A stretch of 64,000 nt of DNA from Nepenthes gracilis (taxonomy: Eukaryota > Streptophyta > Magnoliopsida > Caryophyllales > Nepenthaceae), in assembly GCA_033239525.1 (NCBI GenBank), contig BSYO01000033.1, positions 12,558,901 through 12,622,900 on the forward strand, given 5' to 3'. The notes beneath the pieces are model-generated. The model saw only the letters and a list, made by a program, of their open reading frames with translations. It was not told the DNA's origin and searched no databases. Positions 56,057 through 64,000 of this stretch are shown piece by piece. Both the position numbers and the translations under genes were made by a program. The first letter of the stretch is position 1, and every line of letters begins with the position of its first letter.

Positions 56057-56693
56057 TGTCATGGATATAAATTTTGGACAAATTTAGATTCAGTTGCTCC
56101 TTAAGTTCATACTGACGTCAGGTTTGGTTTCCATCCTGCATGTCTTGGATCTTATACACCATAATAAAAGATAAGAAGTCAGAGAAAAGCGGCGGGACTC
56201 GTGTCCTAATTTATCATTTGACGTTTAAATCAGTAACTTCCTTTTAAGATAAAGAAAGCAAAATAGAGTATATTAGAATTGAAGCTGGGAAGGGATTTGT
56301 GAGGTCCGGTTCAAAAGTGCACTTAGCGTCGAGTGGCTTTAAGTCGTAAGGCGCTTATAGAGAAAGGCTTTTTAGACCACTGAATTTGCTGGGGAATGAG
56401 CAATATGAAAGAAAATATCAATTGGTTACTTGGAGGATGGAATGCTTGTATGAGTTTGAGTGCTGGAGAGAGCATGTTTTTACATTGTGTCCTTAGGATT
56501 TTTTTATGGTTGTCAGGTCTTGTCACCTTCATTGGGTGGTAAGGTGGGCTGTCAGCCGTCTAAGGGGATCCTTTCCATCTATTGAGAGGATGCAGATGCC
56601 ATTTAGGGCTGCAACGGTCGGTCGGGAGGATTTTTTTATCTGCGGAGATGTTGCATACCGTGAATACTAAAACTTCAATTGTGAGGTTTCGAC
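56057..56693 (-). repeat. Tat-type LTR, first part (split by another LTR)
   Basis: Begins TGTCATGGAT like the LTR at 20478. It shows CACCATAATAAAAGATAAGA, GATCCTTTCCATC and GGATTTTTTTATC in the same order as 20560-21050. It is continued at 59237-59546. No internal region, primer site or polypurine tract is attached, so it is a solo LTR of a relative of the element at 20478. Confidence 0.7.
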
Positions 56694-57384
56694 TCTAAAA
56701 ATATAATAAATATGAGGTAATCAATATGATAATAATAAATATTAGACCTATTGAACGAATGAGTATGTGTATCGGAAGAAAAATAGGGTTGTGGACTGTT
56801 GAAGCGCTGCTAGTAGATTGCGCTTGCTGTGCGCTCAAGCCAAAATGCAATGGCGTAAGAGCTCAGCTTGAGCGCCAAAAACCAGTAGCTCCCCTGCCCG
56901 CTGAATGCCTGTGCGCGTTCGTGCGCAGGCCGGCAGCGAGGTCGCGCTCGCCGCTCGCTCGCCTGGCGCTCGAGCGCCCCGACGAGTATAAAAATGCGAC
57001 CTGCTTCGTTTTCTTCATTTCCCCTCATTTCAGAAGGCGGAGAGGAAGAGAGAGGGAGAGCACCGATTTTAGAGAGAGAAAGGAGGAGATTGAGGCGTAG
57101 AGTCCAAATCCGTCCGGGAGCCAGTTATAAAAGTGGTAGCATGCGTCGACACAAGTTTTCTCATACTCACTAACTTTTCTCTTTCAATATTTCTCGGTTA
57201 TCATCGGGTATTTTGATCTCGTTACCCACCCAAACCATGAAAAATACAATACCTATGATTTGAGACCAAAGATTATGTAATTTATTATCCGATTTACTCA
57301 CTGATCCGGTCGGCGGAGTACCACCAAACCCTAACCTACAGGAATTGGGGGGTTTTCCGTTTTCGCACCTTATTTCGTTAAATT

Positions 57385-57700
57385 GACCTCAAAATGTGAA
57401 TCCCCTCGTCCCAAATGTGTATATATGTCGGTTGTGTGATCGATCTCGCACGTTTCGACCCGTTCGCGGTATCCGAGCCCTCTAAAAGGGCACTGTTACT
57501 GTTCACCCGAGATTAAAAGGAAAGTTTGCATGTTTCTACCTTCATAATATGTTAAAATGACTTCAAAATATGAATCCCTATATCCCAATTGTAAGTATAT
57601 ATCGACCGGACGTCCGATTTTGCAAGAATCGACCCGTCACGGCGTCCGAGCCCTCTAAAAGTGGCCTAACACTTTCCCCCGAAATTGGAAGGAAAATGTG
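57385..57700. repeat. Tandem duplication of about 160-180 bp in the solo LTR
   Basis: CTCAAAATGTGAATCCC, TATATATGTCGG, CGACCCGTTCGCGG, TCCGAGCCCTCTAAAAG in copy 1 match CTTCAAAATATGAATCCC, TATATATCGACCGG, CGACCCGTCACGG, TCCGAGCCCTCTAAAAG in copy 2. The copies have diverged. Confidence 0.8.
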
Positions 57701-58237
57701 CATGCTTTAACTCTCTTCAATTGTGATGGAACTTATGACTAAATGTTTGTGACAAATTATAAACTCTAAAAATGTGTAATTGTGCACCGGAAGCAAGAGA
57801 ATGCGTCCGGAGGCTTCGAAGGTGGTGTTTGACCAATGGAGGTAAGTAAAATAAAACTCTCTTGCGAGTTGAATTTAATGGCTGAAAGATTTAAGTTCTA
57901 AAGGAAAGAAAGGAATTGAACAAGTAAATGGAAGGGAATCCACAAAGTACAATATGATGGTTTTGGTCTCCTGGAGGAAGATATGTGATGCGAATGTGAT
58001 TTTTCGGTTGGAGAATGTATATGGCAAATGGTGGATTTTTCTTCAAAGGATTAAAACTAATCTTAAAACTAGGACCATGGTTCATAGGGGTAGTACCCTC
58101 TAGCTTACCATGTACATCATGGTGGGAACCCAAGGAATACTCCAGCCGCTCCTGGGGGCAGGTGATGTTCAGGGTACGCTTTAGAATACTACTGTGAAAG
58201 AATGAGGATTGCCGTGGTCCCCGGGGGATATGGGGCG

Positions 58238-58375
58238 ATTGAGATGGCCGAGTATTGTAGGCCTAAAATGTAGCTGATGGTCGAGTACTGCAGACCTAAA
58301 ATGTAGCCGATGGTCTAGTAGTGCCGACCTAAAATGTAACCGATGGTCTAGTGCTGCTGACCTAAAATGTAGCCG
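58238..58375. repeat. Tandem repeat, about 35-bp unit, 4 copies
   Basis: Units read GATGGTC-AGTACTGCAGACC then TAAAATGTAGCC. Related units are in the LTR at 36840-36900. Confidence 0.85.
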
Positions 58376-59236
58376 GCCTTAGAATGTGTGGTAGACACAT
58401 TTCTTTAATCGTTCTCTTACATCGTTGGTTAGTACGACCTACTAGCCTGGGTCCGCAAAGATTAATGAAAGTAATGAAAATGAATGAACGTAATCAGAAC
58501 AAACATGCGAACCAAATAATCCCAGATGTTCCCTCTCCTCGCATGTTTCCTTTTATTCAAGTCATATGTTTCCCCTGCCAAATTACTATTTTTCCCGTTA
58601 ATTGTTGTAGTTATTGATGTATGATTTTATTTGTTGAGCTATACGCTCACTCTTACTGTATATCTTTTAGATGAAAACACATTGATACTCGACGAGACAG
58701 AATAGGCCATAGAAGTGCGATAGATAGCTGATATTGTACGCAGGGCTCAGGACTGGGACTTAGCTAATTTTGTGTATGAAATAGAAATTTTGGTTCTACT
58801 TTGATAAATTGTATAAAACATGTATGGTGGTGGTTAATGATATTTAGCATGAATAAATGATGGATCAGTTTTCACTGTATATTGTGATTTTTATGCTTCT
58901 GCAGGTCTTTCTCGTTGTGGTTATGATTGAGGTTCTAAGTTGGCATCCTTCTCCACTAGTATTATGCTGGAGTTATGATGTCGGTGCAATCCCAAAATGA
59001 TGTGGCAATAAGATCCTGTGTAGTATGTTGAGTATTGATACTTGTAGTTTTGTTGTGGACTGTTGTAGATTGTTGTGCAGGGTTGATTTACAGGTGTTTG
59101 TATTTTGACAAATGTTTGATTTTCAAACGGAACTTTGTTCAATCTTCTATCGAAATAAATAATTTTAATTAGGAATATTAGTCTATTATTATCTTTGACG
59201 GAGGTTATTTAAGGAAAATAATCCGGTCTGTCACAT

Positions 59237-59546
59237 CAATTGTGAGTTGTGCGCTGATTTGAGGGCTTCCATTTTAGGATATGCACTGATTTGGGGGCTT
59301 TCATTTCAGAGGAGGTTACCATTTGGGGAGATTCTTAATATCATGGCTAATTAGGACAGATGACCGTTCCGTACGGAAAAGGACTCGCAAGTTGTTCCTG
59401 GCTTAGGTCTCGTTTGACTTGGGCCGCTCCTGATTGCCTAAAGACACTTTCTGGTTAATTGTGGCGTTGACCGTCTTTAGATCAATAGGCTACGATTCTT
59501 CTTTGTTGATTACCTCGTTGGGCTGGCCCACTTCAACTATCCCTGT
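59237..59546 (-). repeat. Tat-type LTR, second part
   Basis: Resumes the sequence of 56057-56693 (GAGTTGTGCGCTGATTT, GGGGCTTTCATTTCAGAGGA, CTGGTTAATTGTGGCGTTGA, as at 21400-21570). Ends CCCTGTCA. Confidence 0.72.
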
Positions 59547-59948
59547 CAAATCGTAATATAATATCAAGTAATATGTAGGATGTTATAAAAAGCTTTAAAA
59601 ATAATATTTGTTTAATTATTTTATATCTCTTAGATATTTTGACGTTACCTACATATTTTTATATGACCAAAAATATGATCAGTTAGATTCAAATTTTGAT
59701 ATTTTAATAAATATTAAGAGTTTTTCGTTTTTCTTCCCCCCCCCCCCAAAAAAAAGCAGTTTAATATGCATAGGGAATTATTTTCATTTTCTTTGTTTTT
59801 TGTATTTTAATTTTTTATTATAAAATTAAAAGGGAATACTCTCCCATTATCGAGAAGTCAAAATCACTATTAATGAGGCATTATTTAATAATGATTTTAG
59901 TTTAAATTATTATAATATAATCAGCTTAATCTTTTTAATACATAATAC
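59547..59948. other. AT-rich spacer with a homopolymer run
   Basis: No gene seen. A run of about 12 C followed by 8 A lies near 59737-59756. Confidence 0.6.
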
Positions 59949-60832
59949 TGTTGCATCATGGGTTTCCGATTGTTGTACGGATTAGGGAGCTTTCGGATTC
60001 TTCGTCGTCTGGAGGTGATCACGAGCGGGTCCAGTCTCCGTCTCTGTGAACCTGGATCCTATACAACACAACTAACAAATAAGAGGTCAGGGGTCCGGTA
60101 GGATTTTTCCCACCAAGGACGCTCTGATGTTCAAATCTGCAGATTTTCACAATAAACGAAAATGGGACGCACGCTTAGAGGTGCACGGAAATGTGCTTGA
60201 ATGCGTGGGAAGTGTGTGATTGCTCATGTGGGAGAACAATGAGTGGGTGGTGGGAGGCCTGACTCCCTGTATGCACCGCGATGGGTGGCTGACTGCCTGT
60301 CGCCTGAGAAGGCTAAGGAGTTTTGATCTGGAAGATAGCTATGGAGTTTAAGGTTGTTGACGTTGGGTCAATTATCCAGGATCTAATCTCCTTCTTCGTA
60401 GAAGAAGAAGGGTTTTATAGGCCCTCTGGTGAGGGGCCTTGGGTGCGAGAACCCTTGCTGTAAGGGGTCATTGGCTAATGATTGCTGTTGGCTATTGCCG
60501 TCATGTCAGTTGTCGTTTAGTGGTGGCAGGTAGGCTGCTAGGTGTTGCTGGCCATGCTTGGTCTCCCCCTTGAATTGGGATTGGAGGGGCGACTGTGGGT
60601 TGCCGCCTGAGCCGCTGCTGGCAGCGCTGACCGTTTCTCCATTGGCTAGTTTCTCCTGCATTTTCACCATTCCTTGGTAGCTGTATTAATGAGCTGCAGG
60701 CGACGTCCATTGACTGCTAATCGTGGGCTGCCACGTAGGTCGCTCGACAACGTTGGGCCTTAATGGCCTATCAAGCTGCCGTTCTGTGGGTTGGGTTTCG
60801 AATCTTTTTGGGCCTTTGTCCTGAAGCCAACA
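59949..60832 (-). repeat. 3' LTR of the right-edge Tat-type element
   Basis: 884 bp. The plus strand begins TGTTGCATCATGGG and ends TCCTGAAGCCAACA. Its reverse complement matches 38533-39421 (GACC-GAGT-TC-ATTGT-GTAC, CACAACTAACAAATAA). Confidence 0.85.
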
Positions 60833-60847
60833 CTAGTCTCCCATGCC
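60833..60847 (-). other. Polypurine tract of the right-edge element
   Basis: Minus strand AGGCATGGGAGACTAG directly before the LTR, similar to GGCATGGGGGGCTCG of the complete element. Confidence 0.65.
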
Positions 60848-61302
60848 TGGGCCGACCAGTGGTCGCGGCCTGGCATATCCTTTGGGTCCAACTCGCGGTC
60901 ACCCGATTTCCCTCGAGATGCGCCAACGCTTGTCATATTCTGGGCTCGCGCCTTCCCTAGGCGGTCGCGCAGGCTTTTCTGCACTGCAGCAATTCGGTGC
61001 CTGGGTTGGAACGATTCGAACGTTTGAGGTTGCATCTGATTTGAGGGCATTCCTATTCCATGAAAGACATTTGCAGAATAGCGCGCCTCGTTAACGTTAG
61101 AAGGGTGCCATCTTGCCCATAAATAGGAGGGTTCTCCGGTGGGTGCAGTTCATCCTTTGGTTGACTTCAAGGGAGCAATGCAGAGGTCTTGGCTCGACCC
61201 ACCCCTGGTGGGAATCCGCAAAGGAGTTGGATGGACTTGTTGGAGATCAGGAATTCTTGGTGAAGATTGCCTTCATGCCTATATTGTGGTCGATTCCTCA
61301 TG

Positions 61303-61692
61303 CTAATGAGGGTGGCTCGGCCACTCTGTTGTTGTTGTGCGCCTCCCCTCCATGGAGTGACTCGTCCAGCGTGCTGTGGGATTGCGGCGAAGCCATCCCG
61401 GGGGTCTTTTCCACCGGTGAAGCACGTCGCTCTCGGTCTCCACTTCACTTGGTTCACGCGTCAGCTCCGGAGGAGGCCGAGAGGGGAGCCCCGGCGAGGG
61501 AATTGTAGGGTTTTTTGCGTCCTCGTCGGAGGCTCTTAAGTTAGGTGTTGGTTCCACCTTGGTGGATAACATTGGGTTCGTCTCCACCGGAGGCTGACTA
61601 ATACGCGATTGTCCCTGGTGCCTTGGCTTGTTGGGTAACCAACAGCGAGGCCATGGTGATCTCATATAGATCACGTTCCCAAGTTTGCTCAA
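61303..61692 (-). CDS. Small sense-strand ORF of the right-edge element
   Basis: 129 codons, starting MSKLGNVIYMRSPWPRCW and ending TEWPSHPH. The last 55 residues match the ORF at 50028-50288 and stop at the same codon. No recognised family. The N-terminal halves of the two ORFs differ, so their true start is uncertain. Confidence 0.4.
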   Translation of the reverse strand: MSKLGNVIYMRSPWPRCWLPNKPRHQGQSRISQPPVETNPMLSTKVEPTPNLRASDEDAKNPTIPSPGLPSRPPPELTREPSEVETESDVLHRWKRPPGWLRRNPTARWTSHSMEGRRTTTTEWPSHPH

Positions 61693-61747
61693 GTATCCGA
61701 GGCAGTCGCCATGGGTCTAGGCCCCTTGCCATATCTTTTTCCTCTTT

Positions 61748-62227
61748 CCTATACTTTTGCTGCTGTAAACCTTGTACTTTGTAAGGAAAGCCTCGATTAA
61801 TGAAACAAGTAGCTTTTTGTCTTCACTTTTTTGCCTTGTAGTGCGTACTTTCTCTTACTGATTGCTCCTCTCTCTCTTTTTTTTGCGCCGCACTTCATTT
61901 CGTGCTCCTGAGCATTTTCGGAAACCTGTGGTTAGCTCGCCTGGTCTCGTTCCTTGAGCCTTGGTGTAGACCGTTGTCGGGAGGACACGGCGGAGGGGTC
62001 CTTCTGATGCTTGATGCCGTGGAAGTATGTGCTATCACCGGTGTCAGTCACATCCACCTGTTCATCTGGCATATTAAATGCACTAGGAATCGCGAGGTGC
62101 TGCACCATGATTATTTGCCTTGGAAACGCGGGAAGCTTCAGGGATTCACTACGTGGAGGGCACCCATTGGCTCTGTCCTGGAGCTCTTCGCCTTCCAAAA
62201 CGTCACCGTTTTCGAGGGAACTCAATC
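61748..62227. other. Spacer between the sense ORF and antisense gene 2
   Basis: Homologous to the spacer at 49350-49800. Nothing else was recognised. Confidence 0.4.
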
Positions 62228-62235
62228 TATTTAAA
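62228..62235 (+). promoter_or_regulatory. TATA box of antisense gene 2 (right-edge copy)
   Basis: TATTTAAA, 109 bp before the ATG at 62344, the same spacing as in the complete element. Confidence 0.55.
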
Positions 62236-62343
62236 CGCGCAAACTTCCTCCAACGTAGCGTGCTCTACTGCTTCCTTAACGGTGTGAAGCTTTGTGTCAC
62301 TTGAGATCCTTCCCCCTTTCGTCTGCTTTTCGTTGTGATTTCG

Positions 62344-62995
62344 ATGGAGGAGTTGTCCTCGTCGTTTGGATCAGGACCTTCTTCCGGAGAGCCCGAGACT
62401 GGGACTCATGCTTCTAGGATCCCGGCTGTGGCTGTATCGGAGGGATATCATTCAGAGGCTGCTGTTGTGGGCCCTATGCAATTTCCGAGGGTGCCTCCAG
62501 GCTTTGAGAGGGAGGAGAGGTCTACCTCCTCGCGGGAGCGCGGTCTAGGGAGGGTAGATCTCTTGCTTCGACAAGTGGCGAGAGCTGTCAAAGGCGTCGA
62601 AGCCTGGGTGCAAGTTGCGATTGCACAGATAGAGCAATTGAGGGCCCGCGTAGCACACTTTGAGGAAGTGTGGGCGGAATCGGAGGTGAGGGCATCAAGG
62701 CTTGCTAGTGCCAACATAGGGGCTTGAGCCCACATATTGGCTCTCCAGGAAGAGCATGAGCGGCTGCGGCGACAGTTGGGATGGAGGTCGCGGGGATGGG
62801 GACTGAGTTGAGGTTGAGGTTCATGCGGGAGGAAGTTAGCCTGCACTAGAAAGGGACTTCCAAGACGGCCTCCGTCTCAGCCGGAGACTAGTCTAGCTGG
62901 AGGACCTAAACTTCCACATCAGCGACCTAGACTTTCGAAACTCTAGCGCCCTGACACACGCGGACTTGATGGAGTATCCGGTACCAGGTTCCTCT
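62344..62995 (+). pseudogene. Antisense gene 2 of the right-edge element
   Basis: Open from MEELSSSFGSGPSSGEPETG to a TGA at 62727 (127 codons). The coiled coil IAQIEQLRARVAHFEEVWAE is intact. After the stop the coding frame can be followed with a frameshift to about 62960 through DFQDGLRLSRRLV and SSALTHADLMEYP, the end of the gene in the complete element. The N-terminal region here has no stop where the other copy has one. Confidence 0.7.
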
Positions 62996-63383
62996 GCAGC
63001 ATATAAGGGACATTAAATGTATTATGTGGCTGCAAGCTGCTGTAAAAGAGTCATTAATGAATATTATAATGACATTTAACACTTAGTTGTGCCGTTTTAT
63101 TTTCCACGGTTTGTTGCAGTCGAATGGTTCGCTTTCTTCTTTGCGTGGCCGTTTTGGAAGTCTCGTTGCTATCTTTCCCGACGATTGAAATTCCAGCATT
63201 TAATGCGGGTGTGACAGCAAGGATTTCGTCAGGCGGATGAGGTGATATTGATCTATGGTCTGACAAACGGTCATGATTGCTGCCTGCTTTGGGGACCCAC
63301 GACGTTCCTACGGGGCAGGCACACGGCCTGGTCACTCTGCGGAGGCATCATTTGGGTTTTCCACGTGCTAGCACCTCATTGCC

Positions 63384-63390
63384 TATTTAA
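63384..63390 (+). promoter_or_regulatory. TATA box of antisense gene 1 (right-edge copy)
   Basis: TATTTAA in a GCCTATTTAAGTCAGG context, 79 bp before the ATG at 63463. Confidence 0.6.
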
Positions 63391-63462
63391 GTCAGGCTTC
63401 TGCGAAATTTCTCTTGCCTGTTTCCTTGCATTGAAAACTTCCAACTCATCCCACAGAGAGAG

Positions 63463-64000
63463 ATGGCGAAGAAGAGAGAGTCTCCTTCTTCCTCGCGAAC
63501 TTCTAGGGTGAGTTGGCATGGGGTCGACAACACTGGGTCTGTGTTGACGACCAGCGCCATTGCCACTTTGATGGTGGATTATGGGATCCCCAATGACTGG
63601 GGTTATTGTGCTCCTAGCTCTGCGGGTAGAGCTAACGCTCCACCAGATGGCTTCATCACAGTCTATGAGCATCATCTGAGAGGGGGGCTTCGTTACCCCA
63701 TGACATGCACTCTGTACGCATTGATGGAGGCATTGAGCATTTCTGTGGCGAGGTTTCACCCTAATGCCCTCTATTATCTAGTCTCGTTGTGCATCTTTTC
63801 CCACCTCCATACCGACACTTTCAACGCCAAGGCGGCGAGGTTAATCTTTCGCTTCACGGAGTTGGAGGATTGGGTCTCCATGTCTCTGATTACTGGCTTC
63901 CGTTTTTGGGGGACCAACCCCGATTCGGTGAAGAACTGGAAGAATCAATTTTTTTTGTTGCAGGAGCCCCCCGACTCTGAACTTCCGCGCGAGTGGGGCT
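63463..64000 (+). CDS. Antisense gene 1 of the right-edge element, intact reading frame to the window edge
   Basis: Starts MAKKRESPSSSRTSRVSWHG and has no stop through 179 codons to the end of the window. It has DNTGSVLTTSAIATLMVDYG, NAPPDGFITVYEHHLRGGLR, FHPNALYYLVSLCIFSHLHT, AKAARLIFRFTELEDWVSMS and SVKNWKNQFFLLQEPPDSEL. It is the best preserved copy and shows the undamaged frame for the broken copies at 48103 (minus) and 22564. Family: the 'putative gypsy type transposon' proteins of plant genomes, function unknown. A shorter frame at 63789-63980 is a shadow. Confidence 0.82.
   Translation, partial: MAKKRESPSSSRTSRVSWHGVDNTGSVLTTSAIATLMVDYGIPNDWGYCAPSSAGRANAPPDGFITVYEHHLRGGLRYPMTCTLYALMEALSISVARFHPNALYYLVSLCIFSHLHTDTFNAKAARLIFRFTELEDWVSMSLITGFRFWGTNPDSVKNWKNQFFLLQEPPDSELPREWG

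Larger units (their letters stand above)
56694..59236 (+). mobile_element. Big solo LTR inserted in the Tat-type LTR
   Basis: The flanking string TCAATTGTGAG occurs at 56685-56695 and again at 59237-59247, marking the insertion. It has a TATA box (56987-56993) after GCTTGAGCGCC-type words, as in 35806-37877. It contains an ACCTAAAATGTAGCC tandem repeat also seen in that LTR, and the end TCTGTCACA. Exact ends are uncertain by a few bases. Confidence 0.72.
59949..64000 (-). mobile_element. Third Tat-type element, minus orientation, cut by the window edge
   Basis: 3' LTR (59949-60832), polypurine tract, then the 3' internal region in the same order as in 38533-51651 read backwards. That order is small sense ORF, antisense gene 2 and antisense gene 1. 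Gag-pol would lie beyond 64000. Confidence 0.85.

Noticed and set aside
61113..61539. Plus-strand frames of 90-131 codons in the right-edge element
   Set aside because: They are complements of the sense-strand ORF region, and the copy at 50028 does not keep them.
1..64000. tRNA, rRNA, CRISPR arrays, operons or bacterial genes
   Set aside because: No cloverleaf, rRNA core or spaced repeats were seen; all recognisable genes and repeats are plant nuclear.

Overview
This window is nuclear DNA of a flowering plant. It holds an intact PHT1-type phosphate transporter, a plant EAF6-type gene with introns, and a dense stack of Ty3/gypsy LTR retrotransposons of types found in plants. Nothing in it is bacterial. 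The species cannot be fixed from the sequence alone. Most of the length is nested transposon sequence, and only two host genes are recognised with confidence, both on the minus strand.

Left part (1-20477). A minus-strand EAF6-type gene (NuA4/MOZ-type histone acetyltransferase accessory subunit) can be followed through four exons: 20074-20062, 19953-19859, 4635-4535 and 3711-3642. Its second intron is about 15.2 kb because a 12.9-kb stack of retroelements sits in it. The stack is an outer non-autonomous LTR element (6158-19073). It holds a decayed minus-strand gypsy element (6872-14950), which is itself split by a solo LTR (7826-9999). A separate 679-bp solo LTR (17328-18006) has a perfect target-site duplication. 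The 3' exons of the gene were not found. Positions 1-3641 hold inverted repeats and unassigned sequence.

Middle (20478-38532). First comes a truncated minus-oriented Tat-type gypsy element (20478 to about 25470) with antisense genes. It is followed by a cluster of large (2.0-2.4 kb) LTRs with AAT microsatellites. These belong to a non-autonomous family present in both orientations, with solo LTRs nested inside one another.

Right part (38533-64000). A complete but dead Tat-type retrotransposon (38533-51651, TSD ATTAT) landed in the microsatellite of one of the big LTRs. It has gag, protease, RT, two RNase H domains, integrase and a tandem-repeat spacer. Near its 3' end it has two genes on the opposite strand, and after them a small sense ORF. 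Next comes PHT1 (53370-54950, minus) with a 5'UTR intron, a TATA box and a perfect phosphate-starvation P1BS box. An LTR-within-LTR (56057-59546) lies about 320 bp upstream of its TATA box. The right edge is a third Tat-type copy (from 59949, minus), again with plus-strand antisense genes, one running off the window.

The most interesting thread is the antisense gene pair shared by three Tat-type copies: own TATA boxes, a GT-AG intron, and coiled-coil products with a repeated C-terminal module. A second is the burial of a chromatin gene's intron under nested elements. A third is the very short promoter space left to both host genes.
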